Positions 1 to 6,878 of a stretch of 7,646 bases of DNA are shown here, piece by piece. Position 1 is the stretch's first letter. Each line of letters begins with the position of its first letter. A program made the position numbers and the translations under genes. Under the pieces are notes generated by a model. That model was given only the letters and a program-made list of their open reading frames with translations. It searched no databases and was not told the origin of the DNA. This DNA is from an uncultured Ideonella sp. (GTDB taxonomy: Bacteria > Pseudomonadota > Gammaproteobacteria > Burkholderiales > Burkholderiaceae). Location of the stretch: the NCBI GenBank assembly GCA_946479475.1, contig CAMLGG010000254.1, positions 1 through 7,646 of the forward strand, in the 5' to 3' direction.

Positions 1-1932
1 GGCGGGGTTCTCGCCCATGATGTACATGCCGCGCACCTTGTGCGGGTCGCTGTCGGGCGCCAGGGCCTTGTGCATGATCTCGACCACGGTGTAGCCGGGG
101 GTCTCGTCCAGCTTCGTGCCCCAGAACTGTTCAAACCACGCATGCGCCCCGGCGTTGTCCACACGCTGGTAGTTGGGGAACATCATGGGGATCAGCCCCG
201 CGTCGCTCGCGCCCTGCACGTTGTTCTGGCCGCGCAGCGGGTGCAGGCCCGAGCCGGGCTTGCCGATCTGGCCCGTGACGGCGCAGAGCGCGATGAGGCA
301 GCGCGCGTTGTCGGTGCCGTGCACGTGCTGGCTCACGCCCATGCCCCACAGGATCATCGAGGCCGGGCTGGTCGCGTAGGCGCGGGCCACTTCGCGCAAG
401 GTCTCGGCCGGGATGCCGCAGATCGGCTCGCAGACCTCGGGCGAGAAGGCGGCCACACTGGCCTTCAGGGCCTCGAAGTGATCGACCCGCTCGGCGATGA
501 AGGCCGGGTCGGTGAGCCCCTCCTGGACGATGGTGTGCAGCATCGCGTTGAGCATCGCGACGTCGCTGTCGGGCTTGAACTGCAGGGTGCGCCAGGCGTG
601 GCGGGCGAGGTCCGTGCGGCGCGGGTCGGCCAGCACGATCTTCGTGCCGCGCTTGGCCGCGTTCTTCATCCAGGTGGCGGCGACCGGGTGGTTCTGTGCC
701 GGGTTGGCGCCGATGATGATGATGAGCCCCGCGTGCTGCACGTCGTTCACCGGATTGCTCACGGCGCCCGAGCCGACGCCCTCGAGCAGCGCCGCCACGC
801 TGCTGGCATGGCACAGCCGCGTGCAGTGGTCGACGTTGTTGCTGCCGAAGCCGGTGCGCACCAGCTTCTGGAAGAGGTAGGCCTCCTCGTTGCTGCCCTT
901 GGCCGAGCCGAAGCCGGCGAGCGCCGCGGGGCCGTGCTGATCACGCAGGCGCTTCAGGCCGCCGGCGGCGACTTCGAGCGCCTCCTCCCACGTCGCCTCG
1001 CGGAACACCTCGCGCCAGTCGCGCGAAGGCCGTTCGGGATGGTGCTGCGCCCCTGCATCCTTGGGCACGCCGGGCTTGCGGATCAGCGGCGTGGTCAGAC
1101 GTTGCGGATGGTTCACATAGTCGAAGCCGAAGCGGCCCTTGACGCACAGGCGGCCGGCGTTGGCCGGGCCGTCGCGACCCTTGACCGCGACGATGCGGTT
1201 GCCCTTGACCTGGTAGGTCAGCAGGCAGCCCACGCCGCAGTAGGGGCAGACCGACGCCACTTCCTTGTCGACCCGCTGGTCGCCGACCAGCGTCTTCGGG
1301 CTCAGCGCGCCCGTCGGGCAGGCCTGCACGCACTCGCCGCAGGCCACGCAGGTGCTGGTGCCCATCGGGTCGTCGATGTCGAAGGCGATGTGGGCATGGC
1401 CGCCGCGGCCGAGGTAGCCGATCACGTCGTTGACCTGGGCCTCGCGGCAGGCGCGGACGCAGCGCGTGCACTGGATGCAGGCATCGAGGTTCACCGCCAT
1501 CGCGGGGTGGCTGAGGTCGGCCGCCGGCTGAGCCCGCTCCAGCGCCTTCAGGGCCGGCCGAGGCGACACGCCGAGCTCTGCGGCCCAGTGGCTCAGCTCG
1601 CCATGCGGGCGCGCGGCATCGCCATCGTTCCACTGGTAGCCGGCCTCGGGCAGGTCGGCCAGCAGCATCTCCAGCACCATCTGCTGGCTCTTGCGGGCCC
1701 GCTCGCTGCTCGTCTGCACCACCATGCCGGGCTGCACGGCGCGGCAGCAGGATGCCGCCAGCGTGCGCTCGCCCTGCACCTCGACCACGCAGGCGCGGCA
1801 GTTGCCGTCCGGGCGCAGGCCATCGACGTAGCAAAGGCGCGGCACCACTACGCCGGCGCGCTCCGCGGCCTTGAGGATGGTCTCGCCCTCTCGCGCCTCG
1901 CAGGGCTGGCCGTCGAGCGTGAAGGAGATCAT
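1..1932 (-). CDS. fdhA: NAD-dependent formate dehydrogenase, alpha (catalytic) subunit; C-terminus cut off by the window edge
   Basis: This is the catalytic subunit that oxidises formate to CO2 at a bis-pterin-guanine-dinucleotide Mo or W centre and passes the electrons to FdhB. The 644 visible residues read without interruption to the left edge. Family members are roughly 950-980 residues, so the C-terminal dinucleotide-binding part lies outside. Domains in order: an N-terminal NuoG-like 2Fe-2S domain (C34, C45, C48, C62 or C63); a paired 4Fe-4S ferredoxin module (C152/C155/C158/C162 and C195/C198/C201/C205); the molybdopterin-oxidoreductase 4Fe-4S site (C229, C232, C236, C263, followed by conserved K265); then the catalytic domain. 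In the motif VDHCTRLCHASSV, C374 aligns with the metal-ligand selenocysteine of E. coli FdhF, and H375 follows. C374 is an ordinary TGC codon (811-813), so this is a cysteine enzyme. No cysteine occurs between 63 and 152, so the His-Cys3 cluster site of NuoG is not present. The ATG at 1932 overlaps the fdhB stop and has a good ribosome site. The close relative is also called FdsA or Fdh1A. Mo versus W cannot be told from sequence. Confidence 0.95.
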   Translation of the reverse strand, partial: MISFTLDGQPCEAREGETILKAAERAGVVVPRLCYVDGLRPDGNCRACVVEVQGERTLAASCCRAVQPGMVVQTSSERARKSQQMVLEMLLADLPEAGYQWNDGDAARPHGELSHWAAELGVSPRPALKALERAQPAADLSHPAMAVNLDACIQCTRCVRACREAQVNDVIGYLGRGGHAHIAFDIDDPMGTSTCVACGECVQACPTGALSPKTLVGDQRVDKEVASVCPYCGVGCLLTYQVKGNRIVAVKGRDGPANAGRLCVKGRFGFDYVNHPQRLTTPLIRKPGVPKDAGAQHHPERPSRDWREVFREATWEEALEVAAGGLKRLRDQHGPAALAGFGSAKGSNEEAYLFQKLVRTGFGSNNVDHCTRLCHASSVAALLEGVGSGAVSNPVNDVQHAGLIIIIGANPAQNHPVAATWMKNAAKRGTKIVLADPRRTDLARHAWRTLQFKPDSDVAMLNAMLHTIVQEGLTDPAFIAERVDHFEALKASVAAFSPEVCEPICGIPAETLREVARAYATSPASMILWGMGVSQHVHGTDNARCLIALCAVTGQIGKPGSGLHPLRGQNNVQGASDAGLIPMMFPNYQRVDNAGAHAWFEQFWGTKLDETPGYTVVEIMHKALAPDSDPHKVRGMYIMGENPA

Positions 1933-3701
1933 GGCTTCACCTCGTCAGGGAAGAAGCGTTGGACACAGCGGATGGCATTGGGCGCGGCCTGGCCGAGGCC
2001 GCAGATGGAGGCGTCCGCCATCACGGCCGAGAGGTCTTCGAGCGTGGCGTGGTCCCAGGCCGGCGCCTGCATGAGCGCGGCGGCCTTCTCGGTCCCGACG
2101 CGGCAGGGCGTGCACTGGCCGCAGCTCTCGTCGGCGAAGAACTTCATCGCGTTCAGCGCGGCGTCGCGGGCCCGGTCGTGCTGGCTCAGCACCACCACCG
2201 CGGCCGAGCCGATGAAGCAGCCATGCGGTTGCAGGGTGTCGAAATCGAGCGGCACGTCGGCCAGCGAGGCAGGCAGGATGCCGCCGGAGGCGCCCCCCGG
2301 CAGGTAGGCATGGAGCGTGTGGCCCTCGGGCATGCCGCCGCAGAACTCGTCGACGAGCTCGCGCAGCGTGATGCCGGCCGGCGCGAGCTTCACGCCCGGC
2401 CTCTTCACGCGGCCGCTCACGCTGAAGGAGCGCAGGCCGTGGCGGCCATTGCGGCCGAAAGCAGCGAACCACTGCGGCCCGCGCTCGGCGATGTCGCGCA
2501 ACCAGTACAGCGTCTCGGCGTTGTGCTCCAGCGTGGGCCGGCCGAACAGGCCCAGCTCGGCGATGTAGGGCGGCCGCAGCCGCGGTTCGCCGCGCTTGCC
2601 CTCGATGCTCTCGATCATCGCGGACTCCTCGCCGCAGATGTAGGCGCCGGCGCCGCGGCGCAGCTCCAGGCGCGGCAAGGGGCAAGGCGGATCGGCCTGC
2701 AGCCGGGACAGCTCGCGCTCGAGGATGGCGCGGCAGCCGGCGTACTCGTCTCGAAGGTAGAGGTAGGCCGCTTCGCAGCCCACCACCTGGGCCGCGATCA
2801 GCACGCCTTCGAGGAAGCGATGCGGGTCTCGCTCGAGGTAGGTCCTGTCCTTGAAGGTGCCGGGCTCACCCTCGTCGATGTTGACCGCCATCAGCCGCGG
2901 AGCCGCGAAGCCGCGCACGATGCGCCACTTGCGCCCGGCCGGGAAGCCGGCACCTCCGAGGCCGCGCAGGCCGGAGCTCTCCAATGCCGCCAGCAGTTCC
3001 TCGGGATCGCGCTCGCCGTTGACGAGTTCGGCGGCGACCTGGTAGCCGCCGCGGGCGCGGTAGGCCGCGTAGCCCACGTAGGACGGGGCGATCCCGGACT
3101 CGGCGCCGGTGGTGATCTCGCAGGGAGCCGCGGCCGCCGGGTCGAACTCGGCCTGGTCGGCCGGCATCGGGTGACGGCTTTCGCCGGTGGTCGCATGGGC
3201 CTTCAGCTCGTCGACCGTCGCGTGCGGAACGGGGCGCTGGCCCACCACCGCCGCCGGGGCCTGCTCGCAGCGGCCCACGCACGGCGCCTTGACCACGCGC
3301 ACGGCCGGACCGAGGCTGCCCGCAAGGCGGTCGGCCAGGCCCTCGGCCCCGGCCATCGCACAGGCCAGGCTCTCGCACACGCGCACCGTCAGCGCGGGCA
3401 CGGCGGCGTCGTCGCGGACGATCTCGAAGTGGTGGTAGAAGCTCGCCACTTCGGCCACCTCGGCCATCGACAGGCCCATCTCGGCGGCCAGGGCGACGAG
3501 GTGGCCCTCGCGCAAGGCGCCGTGGGCGTCGTTCAGGCGATGCAGGTGCTCGATCAGCAGGTCACGCGCATGCGGCCCCGGGCCGATGAGCGAGCGCACC
3601 GCCTGGCGGGCCTCGTCGGTGGGCTGGCGCCCCTTGAGCTGCGCTCTCGCGCGGCGCGGTGTAGGGCCCGCGACCGGGGCCTCGGCAGGCGGATTCGGCA
3701 T
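1929..3701 (-). CDS. fdhB: NAD-dependent formate dehydrogenase, beta subunit (fused NuoE-like and NuoF-like diaphorase)
   Basis: This 590-residue protein takes electrons from FdhA and reduces NAD+ at an FMN site in the cytoplasm. Residues about 25-165 are a NuoE/FdsG-type thioredoxin-like 2Fe-2S domain with the C-x4-C and C-x3-C pattern (C109, C114, C141, C145). Residues about 200-590 are NuoF/FdsB-like: the glycine-rich FMN/NADH loop RGLGGAGFPAGRKW (246-259), NIDEGEPGTFKDR (274-286), the GAGAYICGEESAMIESIEGK stretch (350-369), and the N3-type 4Fe-4S ligands C527, C530, C533 and C567. The single-chain fusion is as in the Methylobacterium FDH1 beta subunit; in other bacteria these are separate fdsG and fdsB genes. 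The ATG at 3701 is the first start after an in-frame stop 15 bases upstream and keeps the whole NuoE domain, but no convincing Shine-Dalgarno precedes it. The first 25 residues are Pro/Ala/Arg-rich and probably disordered. The stop overlaps the fdhA start by 4 bases, so the two are an operon. Confidence 0.95.
   Translation of the reverse strand: MPNPPAEAPVAGPTPRRARAQLKGRQPTDEARQAVRSLIGPGPHARDLLIEHLHRLNDAHGALREGHLVALAAEMGLSMAEVAEVASFYHHFEIVRDDAAVPALTVRVCESLACAMAGAEGLADRLAGSLGPAVRVVKAPCVGRCEQAPAAVVGQRPVPHATVDELKAHATTGESRHPMPADQAEFDPAAAAPCEITTGAESGIAPSYVGYAAYRARGGYQVAAELVNGERDPEELLAALESSGLRGLGGAGFPAGRKWRIVRGFAAPRLMAVNIDEGEPGTFKDRTYLERDPHRFLEGVLIAAQVVGCEAAYLYLRDEYAGCRAILERELSRLQADPPCPLPRLELRRGAGAYICGEESAMIESIEGKRGEPRLRPPYIAELGLFGRPTLEHNAETLYWLRDIAERGPQWFAAFGRNGRHGLRSFSVSGRVKRPGVKLAPAGITLRELVDEFCGGMPEGHTLHAYLPGGASGGILPASLADVPLDFDTLQPHGCFIGSAAVVVLSQHDRARDAALNAMKFFADESCGQCTPCRVGTEKAAALMQAPAWDHATLEDLSAVMADASICGLGQAAPNAIRCVQRFFPDEVKP
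1937..1943 (-). promoter_or_regulatory. Ribosome binding site of fdhA, inside the end of fdhB
   Basis: The minus strand reads GAGGTGA four bases before the fdhA ATG, a seven-base match to the 16S anti-Shine-Dalgarno complement. It lies within the last codons of fdhB (Glu-Val-Lys). Together with the ATGA stop/start overlap at 1929-1932 it fixes the fdhA start and suggests translational coupling of the two subunits. Confidence 0.75.
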
Positions 3702-3716
3702 GCAGCCGAGTATGCG

Positions 3717-5603
3717 TCATGGGGCAGGCAGGCGGAAGGCGGAGACTCTCCCGGCCAGGGCCACGGCGCGGTCACGCAAGGCACTGGCGGATGCGGCGGT
3801 CTGCTCCACCAGCGCGGCGTTGCCTTGGGTGGAGCGGTCGAGCTCCTGGGTCGCCTGGCCGACCTGGAGCACGCCCTTGGACTGCTCGCTCGTGCCGACG
3901 GCGATCTGCTCGATCAACCGGCCGACGCGCGAGGAGCCGTCCACCACGCGGTCGATGGACTCGCGTGCGCAGGCGACGACCTGGTTGCCCTCGGCGACCT
4001 GCGTCACGCTGGTCTCGATCAGCAACTTGATCTCGCGCGCGGCCTGGGCGCTGCGCCGGGCGAGCGTGCGGACCTCGCCGGCGACCACTGCGAAGCCGCG
4101 CCCCTGCTCCCCGGCACGGGCTGCCTCGACCGCGGCGTTCAGGGCCAGGATGTTGGTCTGGAAGGCGATGCCGTCGATGACGCCGATGATCTCGCCGATG
4201 CGTGACGACGACTGGCCGATGGCCTCCATCGTGCGCACCACCTCGCCCATGGCCTGGCCGCCGTCGCCGGCGGCGCTCGCGTTCTCGCGGGCGATGGTGG
4301 CCGCCGAAACCGCGTGCTCGGCCGTCTGGCTGACGGTGCCGGAGATCTCCTCCATCGAGGCCGCCGTCTGCTGCAGGTTCGCCGCCGTCTGCTCGGTGCG
4401 GGCCGACAGGTCCATCGCACCGTGGGCGATCTCGCTGCTGGCATGAAGGATTTCGTCGCTGCTGGCGCGCACGTCGCGCACGATGGACCGCAGTGCGGCC
4501 TGCATCTGCGCCAGCGAGCCCATGAGCTCGGCCGCCTCGTCGCGGCCCCACGGACGAGGACTGGTCGAGAGGTCGCCCTCCGTCATGGCCAGCAGGTGCC
4601 GTCGCGTCTCGCGAAGTCCGCCTTCCATCACCCGGTAGAAGCTGGCGAAGAAGTAGGCGGCCAGCAGAAGGCACGCCACGACCACCACCGCGATGAGCCC
4701 GGCCCTGGCGTCGCCGCGCGACTGGCGGGCCGCGAGCAGGGCGTCGAGCTGGTCGAACATGCGCGCCTGGGTGGCCAGAAGGGCCGCCGTCAGGGCCTCG
4801 CCCGCCTGGCCGGCTGCAGCGGCATCGCCGCCGGTCGCCGCCTTGTAGAGCGCCTGCCGTTGGGCATCGACGGCGTCCAGCGCGAGCGCCCTGCTCGTGC
4901 CTGGCCGCACGGGCTCGACCTTGTCGGCGGCCAGCTGCAGCTGCTCGCCGAGCAGGTCGGCATAGGCCTGGGCGCGGTGCATGGCGGTGGCGTCGGCGGC
5001 GCCGGCCGATGCCAGCATCCGCACTTGGGCCGCCTCCTCGATGAACTGCGGCACCCGCATCAGCGAGCCGTCCATCAGGTAGTAGGTGTCGATGTCGGGG
5101 TCCAGCGTCAGGTTCGAGCCGTCGGTGGCCTGGCCTACGAGGGCGATCACGGCCTGGACCACGGCATCGTGAGAGGCCGGCTGGGCGGACGCCAGCGAGG
5201 CCGCGCGGTCCTTCAGCTTCTGCAGCGCCGCGGCCGTGCCGAAGGCGTCGCCGCTGGCGGCCTGGGCCTCGTCGATCCGCTGCATCGCCGCCTTCCACTC
5301 CTGCCCCGGTGCGGTGGCGGCATTTCGCTGGGTCAGCGCCAGCGGCAGCAGCTGCATCACCCGGCGGGCATAGGCCAGGCCATCGATCTCCTTGGCCGTG
5401 AAGTCGCGCTGGTCGGCGTACTGGCTGAACCAGGCATAGGCCAGTGTGCCCATCGGCAGCAGGAAGCACAGCGTGACGATGAGCGCCTTCGCGCGAAAGC
5501 CCAGCTTGCGGAACAGCCGGACCCCAGGGGCCCAGAAGCCGTGGTGGGCGAAGAATCGGTCGGGGCGGTTCGCCTGCGCGCGCTCGATGGACGTGGCGGT
5601 CAC
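3717..5603 (-). CDS. Methyl-accepting chemotaxis protein, membrane-bound
   Basis: A transmembrane chemoreceptor of 628 residues that should signal through CheW/CheA to the flagellar motor. The order is: a cytoplasmic N-terminal tail (1-38, rich in Arg and aromatics); a first membrane helix (about 39-58); a periplasmic, largely alpha-helical sensor region of about 240 residues (59-300); a second membrane helix (about 301-322); a HAMP domain (about 323-375, with GDLS and GRDEAAEL); and the coiled-coil signalling domain (about 376-615). The highly conserved hairpin tip is visible at 476-526 ([20 protein letters not shown], then [20 protein letters not shown]). Possible methylation helices lie around QQTAASMEE (411-419) and near 595-606. 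There is no C-terminal NWETF-like CheR tether. I chose the GTG at 5603 because AAGGAG stands seven bases before it and the tail plus first helix follow directly; the frame stays open to 5858, but that part overlaps the divergent gene. The sensor contains [15 protein letters not shown] (164-178), seen in various helical sensor domains. The ligand is unknown. It ends 15 bases before fdhB. Confidence 0.93.
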   Translation of the reverse strand: MTATSIERAQANRPDRFFAHHGFWAPGVRLFRKLGFRAKALIVTLCFLLPMGTLAYAWFSQYADQRDFTAKEIDGLAYARRVMQLLPLALTQRNAATAPGQEWKAAMQRIDEAQAASGDAFGTAAALQKLKDRAASLASAQPASHDAVVQAVIALVGQATDGSNLTLDPDIDTYYLMDGSLMRVPQFIEEAAQVRMLASAGAADATAMHRAQAYADLLGEQLQLAADKVEPVRPGTSRALALDAVDAQRQALYKAATGGDAAAAGQAGEALTAALLATQARMFDQLDALLAARQSRGDARAGLIAVVVVACLLLAAYFFASFYRVMEGGLRETRRHLLAMTEGDLSTSPRPWGRDEAAELMGSLAQMQAALRSIVRDVRASSDEILHASSEIAHGAMDLSARTEQTAANLQQTAASMEEISGTVSQTAEHAVSAATIARENASAAGDGGQAMGEVVRTMEAIGQSSSRIGEIIGVIDGIAFQTNILALNAAVEAARAGEQGRGFAVVAGEVRTLARRSAQAAREIKLLIETSVTQVAEGNQVVACARESIDRVVDGSSRVGRLIEQIAVGTSEQSKGVLQVGQATQELDRSTQGNAALVEQTAASASALRDRAVALAGRVSAFRLPAP

Positions 5604-5709
5604 TGCTTTGCTCCTTCTTTTCGCCAAGGATTCTCGAGAACGCAGTGGCTGGCATTGCGTCGGAAATGAGGGGTGTTTCGCACCCGTCTGCATCCCGACA
5701 ATCGGTGCC
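5604..5709. promoter_or_regulatory. Divergent intergenic region between chemoreceptor and oxidoreductase, with three small palindromes
   Basis: Both flanking genes must start transcription here or further upstream. Three symmetric elements are visible: the perfect 10-base palindrome TTCTCGAGAA at 5631-5640; the inverted repeat GGGTG-TTTCG-CACCC at 5671-5685; and CCGA-CAA-TCGG at 5695-5705, directly before the oxidoreductase ATG. Any of them could be an operator half-site pair or a 5' mRNA hairpin, but short symmetric words also arise by chance. I see no convincing sigma-70 boxes in either direction and no flagellar sigma-28 promoter of the kind that often drives chemoreceptors. Confidence 0.45.
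5611..5616 (-). promoter_or_regulatory. Ribosome binding site of the chemoreceptor gene
   Basis: The minus strand reads AAGGAG, followed by seven bases and the GTG at 5603. This spacing is near ideal. It decides the GTG start against longer in-frame alternatives that run into the divergent oxidoreductase gene. Confidence 0.8.
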
Positions 5710-6825
5710 ATGGAAGAAATCGACACGGCCGTGGTCGGCGCCGGCGTGGTGGGCCTGGCCTGCGCTCGGGCGCTCGCCCGGGCCGGGCGCGAGGTCGTCG
5801 TGCTGGAGGCCGAGAACGCCTTCGGGACGGCGACCAGCGCCCGCAACAGCGAGGTCATCCACGCCGGCCTTTACTACCCGCCAGGCTCCTGGCGGGCGCG
5901 GCTTTGCGTGCAGGGCAAGGCGATGCTCTACGACTATTGCGCCAGCCACGGCGTCGCGCATCGCCGCTGCGGCAAGCTGGTGGTGGCCTGCAGCCAAGAC
6001 GAGTTGCCGCGGCTGGACGCGGTGCGGGCGCTCGCCGCGGCCAATGGCGTCGAGGACCTGCAGCGCCTGTCCGCTGCCGAGGCGCGGGCGCTGGAGCCCG
6101 CGCTCGACTGCCGCGGGGCACTGCTTTCACCTTCGACAGGCATCGTCGACAGCCACGGCCTGATGCTGGCGCTGCTGGGGGACGCCGAGGCGGCCGGCAG
6201 CATGCTGGCGCTGCAGTCGCCGGTGCTGCGCGGCCGGGTCGAGCAGGAAGGCGTGGTGCTTGACGTCGGCGGCGGCTCGCCGATGCAGTTGCGAGCCCGG
6301 CGGGTGGTCAACGCCGCCGGGCTGCAGGCATGCGCCCTGGCTTCTCGCATGCAGGGGCTGCCGGCGCGCCACGTCCCGGTGCCGCACTACGCCCAGGGCG
6401 CCTATTTCACCTTGAGCGGCGCGGCGCCCTTCTCCCGGCTGGTCTATCCGGTGCCGGGGCACAGCGGCCACCTCGGCGTCCACCTCACGCTGGACCTGGC
6501 CGGACAGGCGCGCTTCGGCCCGAGCTTTCGCTGGGTGGATGAGGTCGACTACCGCGTCGACCCGGCCGATGGCGCCGGCTTTGCGGCCGAGATCAGGCGC
6601 TACTGGCCGGGCCTCGCGGACCGGCCCGCCGACGCGCTGCAGCCCGGTTACGCCGGCGTGCGGCCCAAGATCAGCGGGCCCGGCGAGCCGGCGGCGGACT
6701 TCCGCCTGGACGGGACCGCGCTGCACGGCGTGCGGGGCCTCGTCAACCTCTTCGGCATCGAGTCGCCGGGCCTCACCGCCGCGCTCGCGATCGCCGAGGT
6801 GGTGGCCGGCCTGCTGACCGCCTGA
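5710..6825 (+). CDS. FAD-dependent oxidoreductase, L-2-hydroxyglutarate oxidase-like (DAO superfamily)
   Basis: A soluble flavoprotein of 371 residues that probably oxidises a small 2-hydroxy acid or amino acid, with electrons passed to oxygen or a quinone. The N-terminus carries the FAD-binding Rossmann motif GAGVVG (10-15), ending in E33, which should bind the adenosine ribose. Next comes the segment [19 protein letters not shown] (42-60), whose R45, N46, S47, E48, H51 and G53 are hallmarks of the L-2-hydroxyglutarate dehydrogenase/LhgO branch. VVNAAG (199-204) is the second FAD contact. Near the C-terminus [12 protein letters not shown] (314-325) and [20 protein letters not shown] (344-363) close the FAD and substrate site. 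It is shorter than E. coli LhgO (about 420 residues), so the exact substrate is uncertain and I give no symbol. The ATG lies nine residues before the first Rossmann glycine, so this start is structurally right, although no clear Shine-Dalgarno precedes it. It stands alone as a single-gene unit ending at a terminator. Confidence 0.88.
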   Translation: MEEIDTAVVGAGVVGLACARALARAGREVVVLEAENAFGTATSARNSEVIHAGLYYPPGSWRARLCVQGKAMLYDYCASHGVAHRRCGKLVVACSQDELPRLDAVRALAAANGVEDLQRLSAAEARALEPALDCRGALLSPSTGIVDSHGLMLALLGDAEAAGSMLALQSPVLRGRVEQEGVVLDVGGGSPMQLRARRVVNAAGLQACALASRMQGLPARHVPVPHYAQGAYFTLSGAAPFSRLVYPVPGHSGHLGVHLTLDLAGQARFGPSFRWVDEVDYRVDPADGAGFAAEIRRYWPGLADRPADALQPGYAGVRPKISGPGEPAADFRLDGTALHGVRGLVNLFGIESPGLTAALAIAEVVAGLLTA

Positions 6826-6832
6826 GACGAAA

Positions 6833-6856
6833 AAAGGCAGCCCGCAGGCTGCCTTT
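6833..6856. terminator. Bidirectional rho-independent terminator between convergent genes
   Basis: A perfect 10-base-pair stem, AAAGGCAGCC (6833-6842) and GGCTGCCTTT (6847-6856), closes a four-base CGCA loop. Read on the minus strand, the stem ends in a run of six T (6835-6830), a good terminator for the transporter gene. Read on the plus strand, only three T follow before CGGG, so termination of the oxidoreductase transcript is likely but weaker. It lies 7 bases after the oxidoreductase stop. Confidence 0.88.
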
Positions 6857-6863
6857 CGGGGTT

Positions 6864-6877
6864 CGCGGAACTCCGCG
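6864..6877. repeat. Short inverted repeat just after the transporter stop codon
   Basis: CGCGGA (6864-6869) and TCCGCG (6872-6877) are perfect arms around two bases. The element begins one base past the transporter stop (6879-6881 on the minus strand) and precedes the main terminator stem. It may assist termination or protect the mRNA 3' end, or be chance in GC-rich DNA. Confidence 0.4.
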
Positions 6878-6878
6878 T

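Noticed and set aside
712..724. GAT trinucleotide run
   Set aside because: It encodes consecutive isoleucines in the core beta strand of FdhA (LIIIIGAN) and is explained by coding sequence. It is too short to be a functional repeat.
40..2307. Open frame of 755 codons on the plus strand
   Set aside because: It lies opposite fdhA and fdhB, which have clear family motifs. Its product is Ala/Gly/His/Arg-rich without recognisable domains, as expected for an antisense frame in GC-rich DNA.
3717..3719. TGA between the chemoreceptor and fdhB as a possible selenocysteine codon
   Set aside because: No selenoprotein family context and no evident stem-loop of the required kind follow it. The chemoreceptor signalling domain is complete before it.
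1959..4205. Open frame of 748 codons on the plus strand
   Set aside because: It is antisense to fdhB and the chemoreceptor, crosses their boundary without respect for it, and has a biased composition with no motifs.
4314..5669. Open frame of 451 codons on the plus strand
   Set aside because: It is a shadow of the chemoreceptor gene with low-complexity Gly/Arg/His/Leu content and no domain.
5446..5709. N-terminal extension of the oxidoreductase by 88 residues
   Set aside because: It would run antisense through the chemoreceptor start. FAD-dependent proteins of this family begin a few residues before the Rossmann motif, as with the ATG at 5710.
5695..5710. Possible sigma-54 promoter on the minus strand (TGGCAC followed by TTGTCG)
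   Set aside because: The -24 part matches, but the essential GC of the -12 part is missing at the correct spacing.
5604..5858. N-terminal extension of the chemoreceptor by 85 residues
   Set aside because: The extension overlaps the divergent oxidoreductase coding region and is Ser/Thr/Ala/Pro-rich without family character. The GTG at 5603 has a strong ribosome site.
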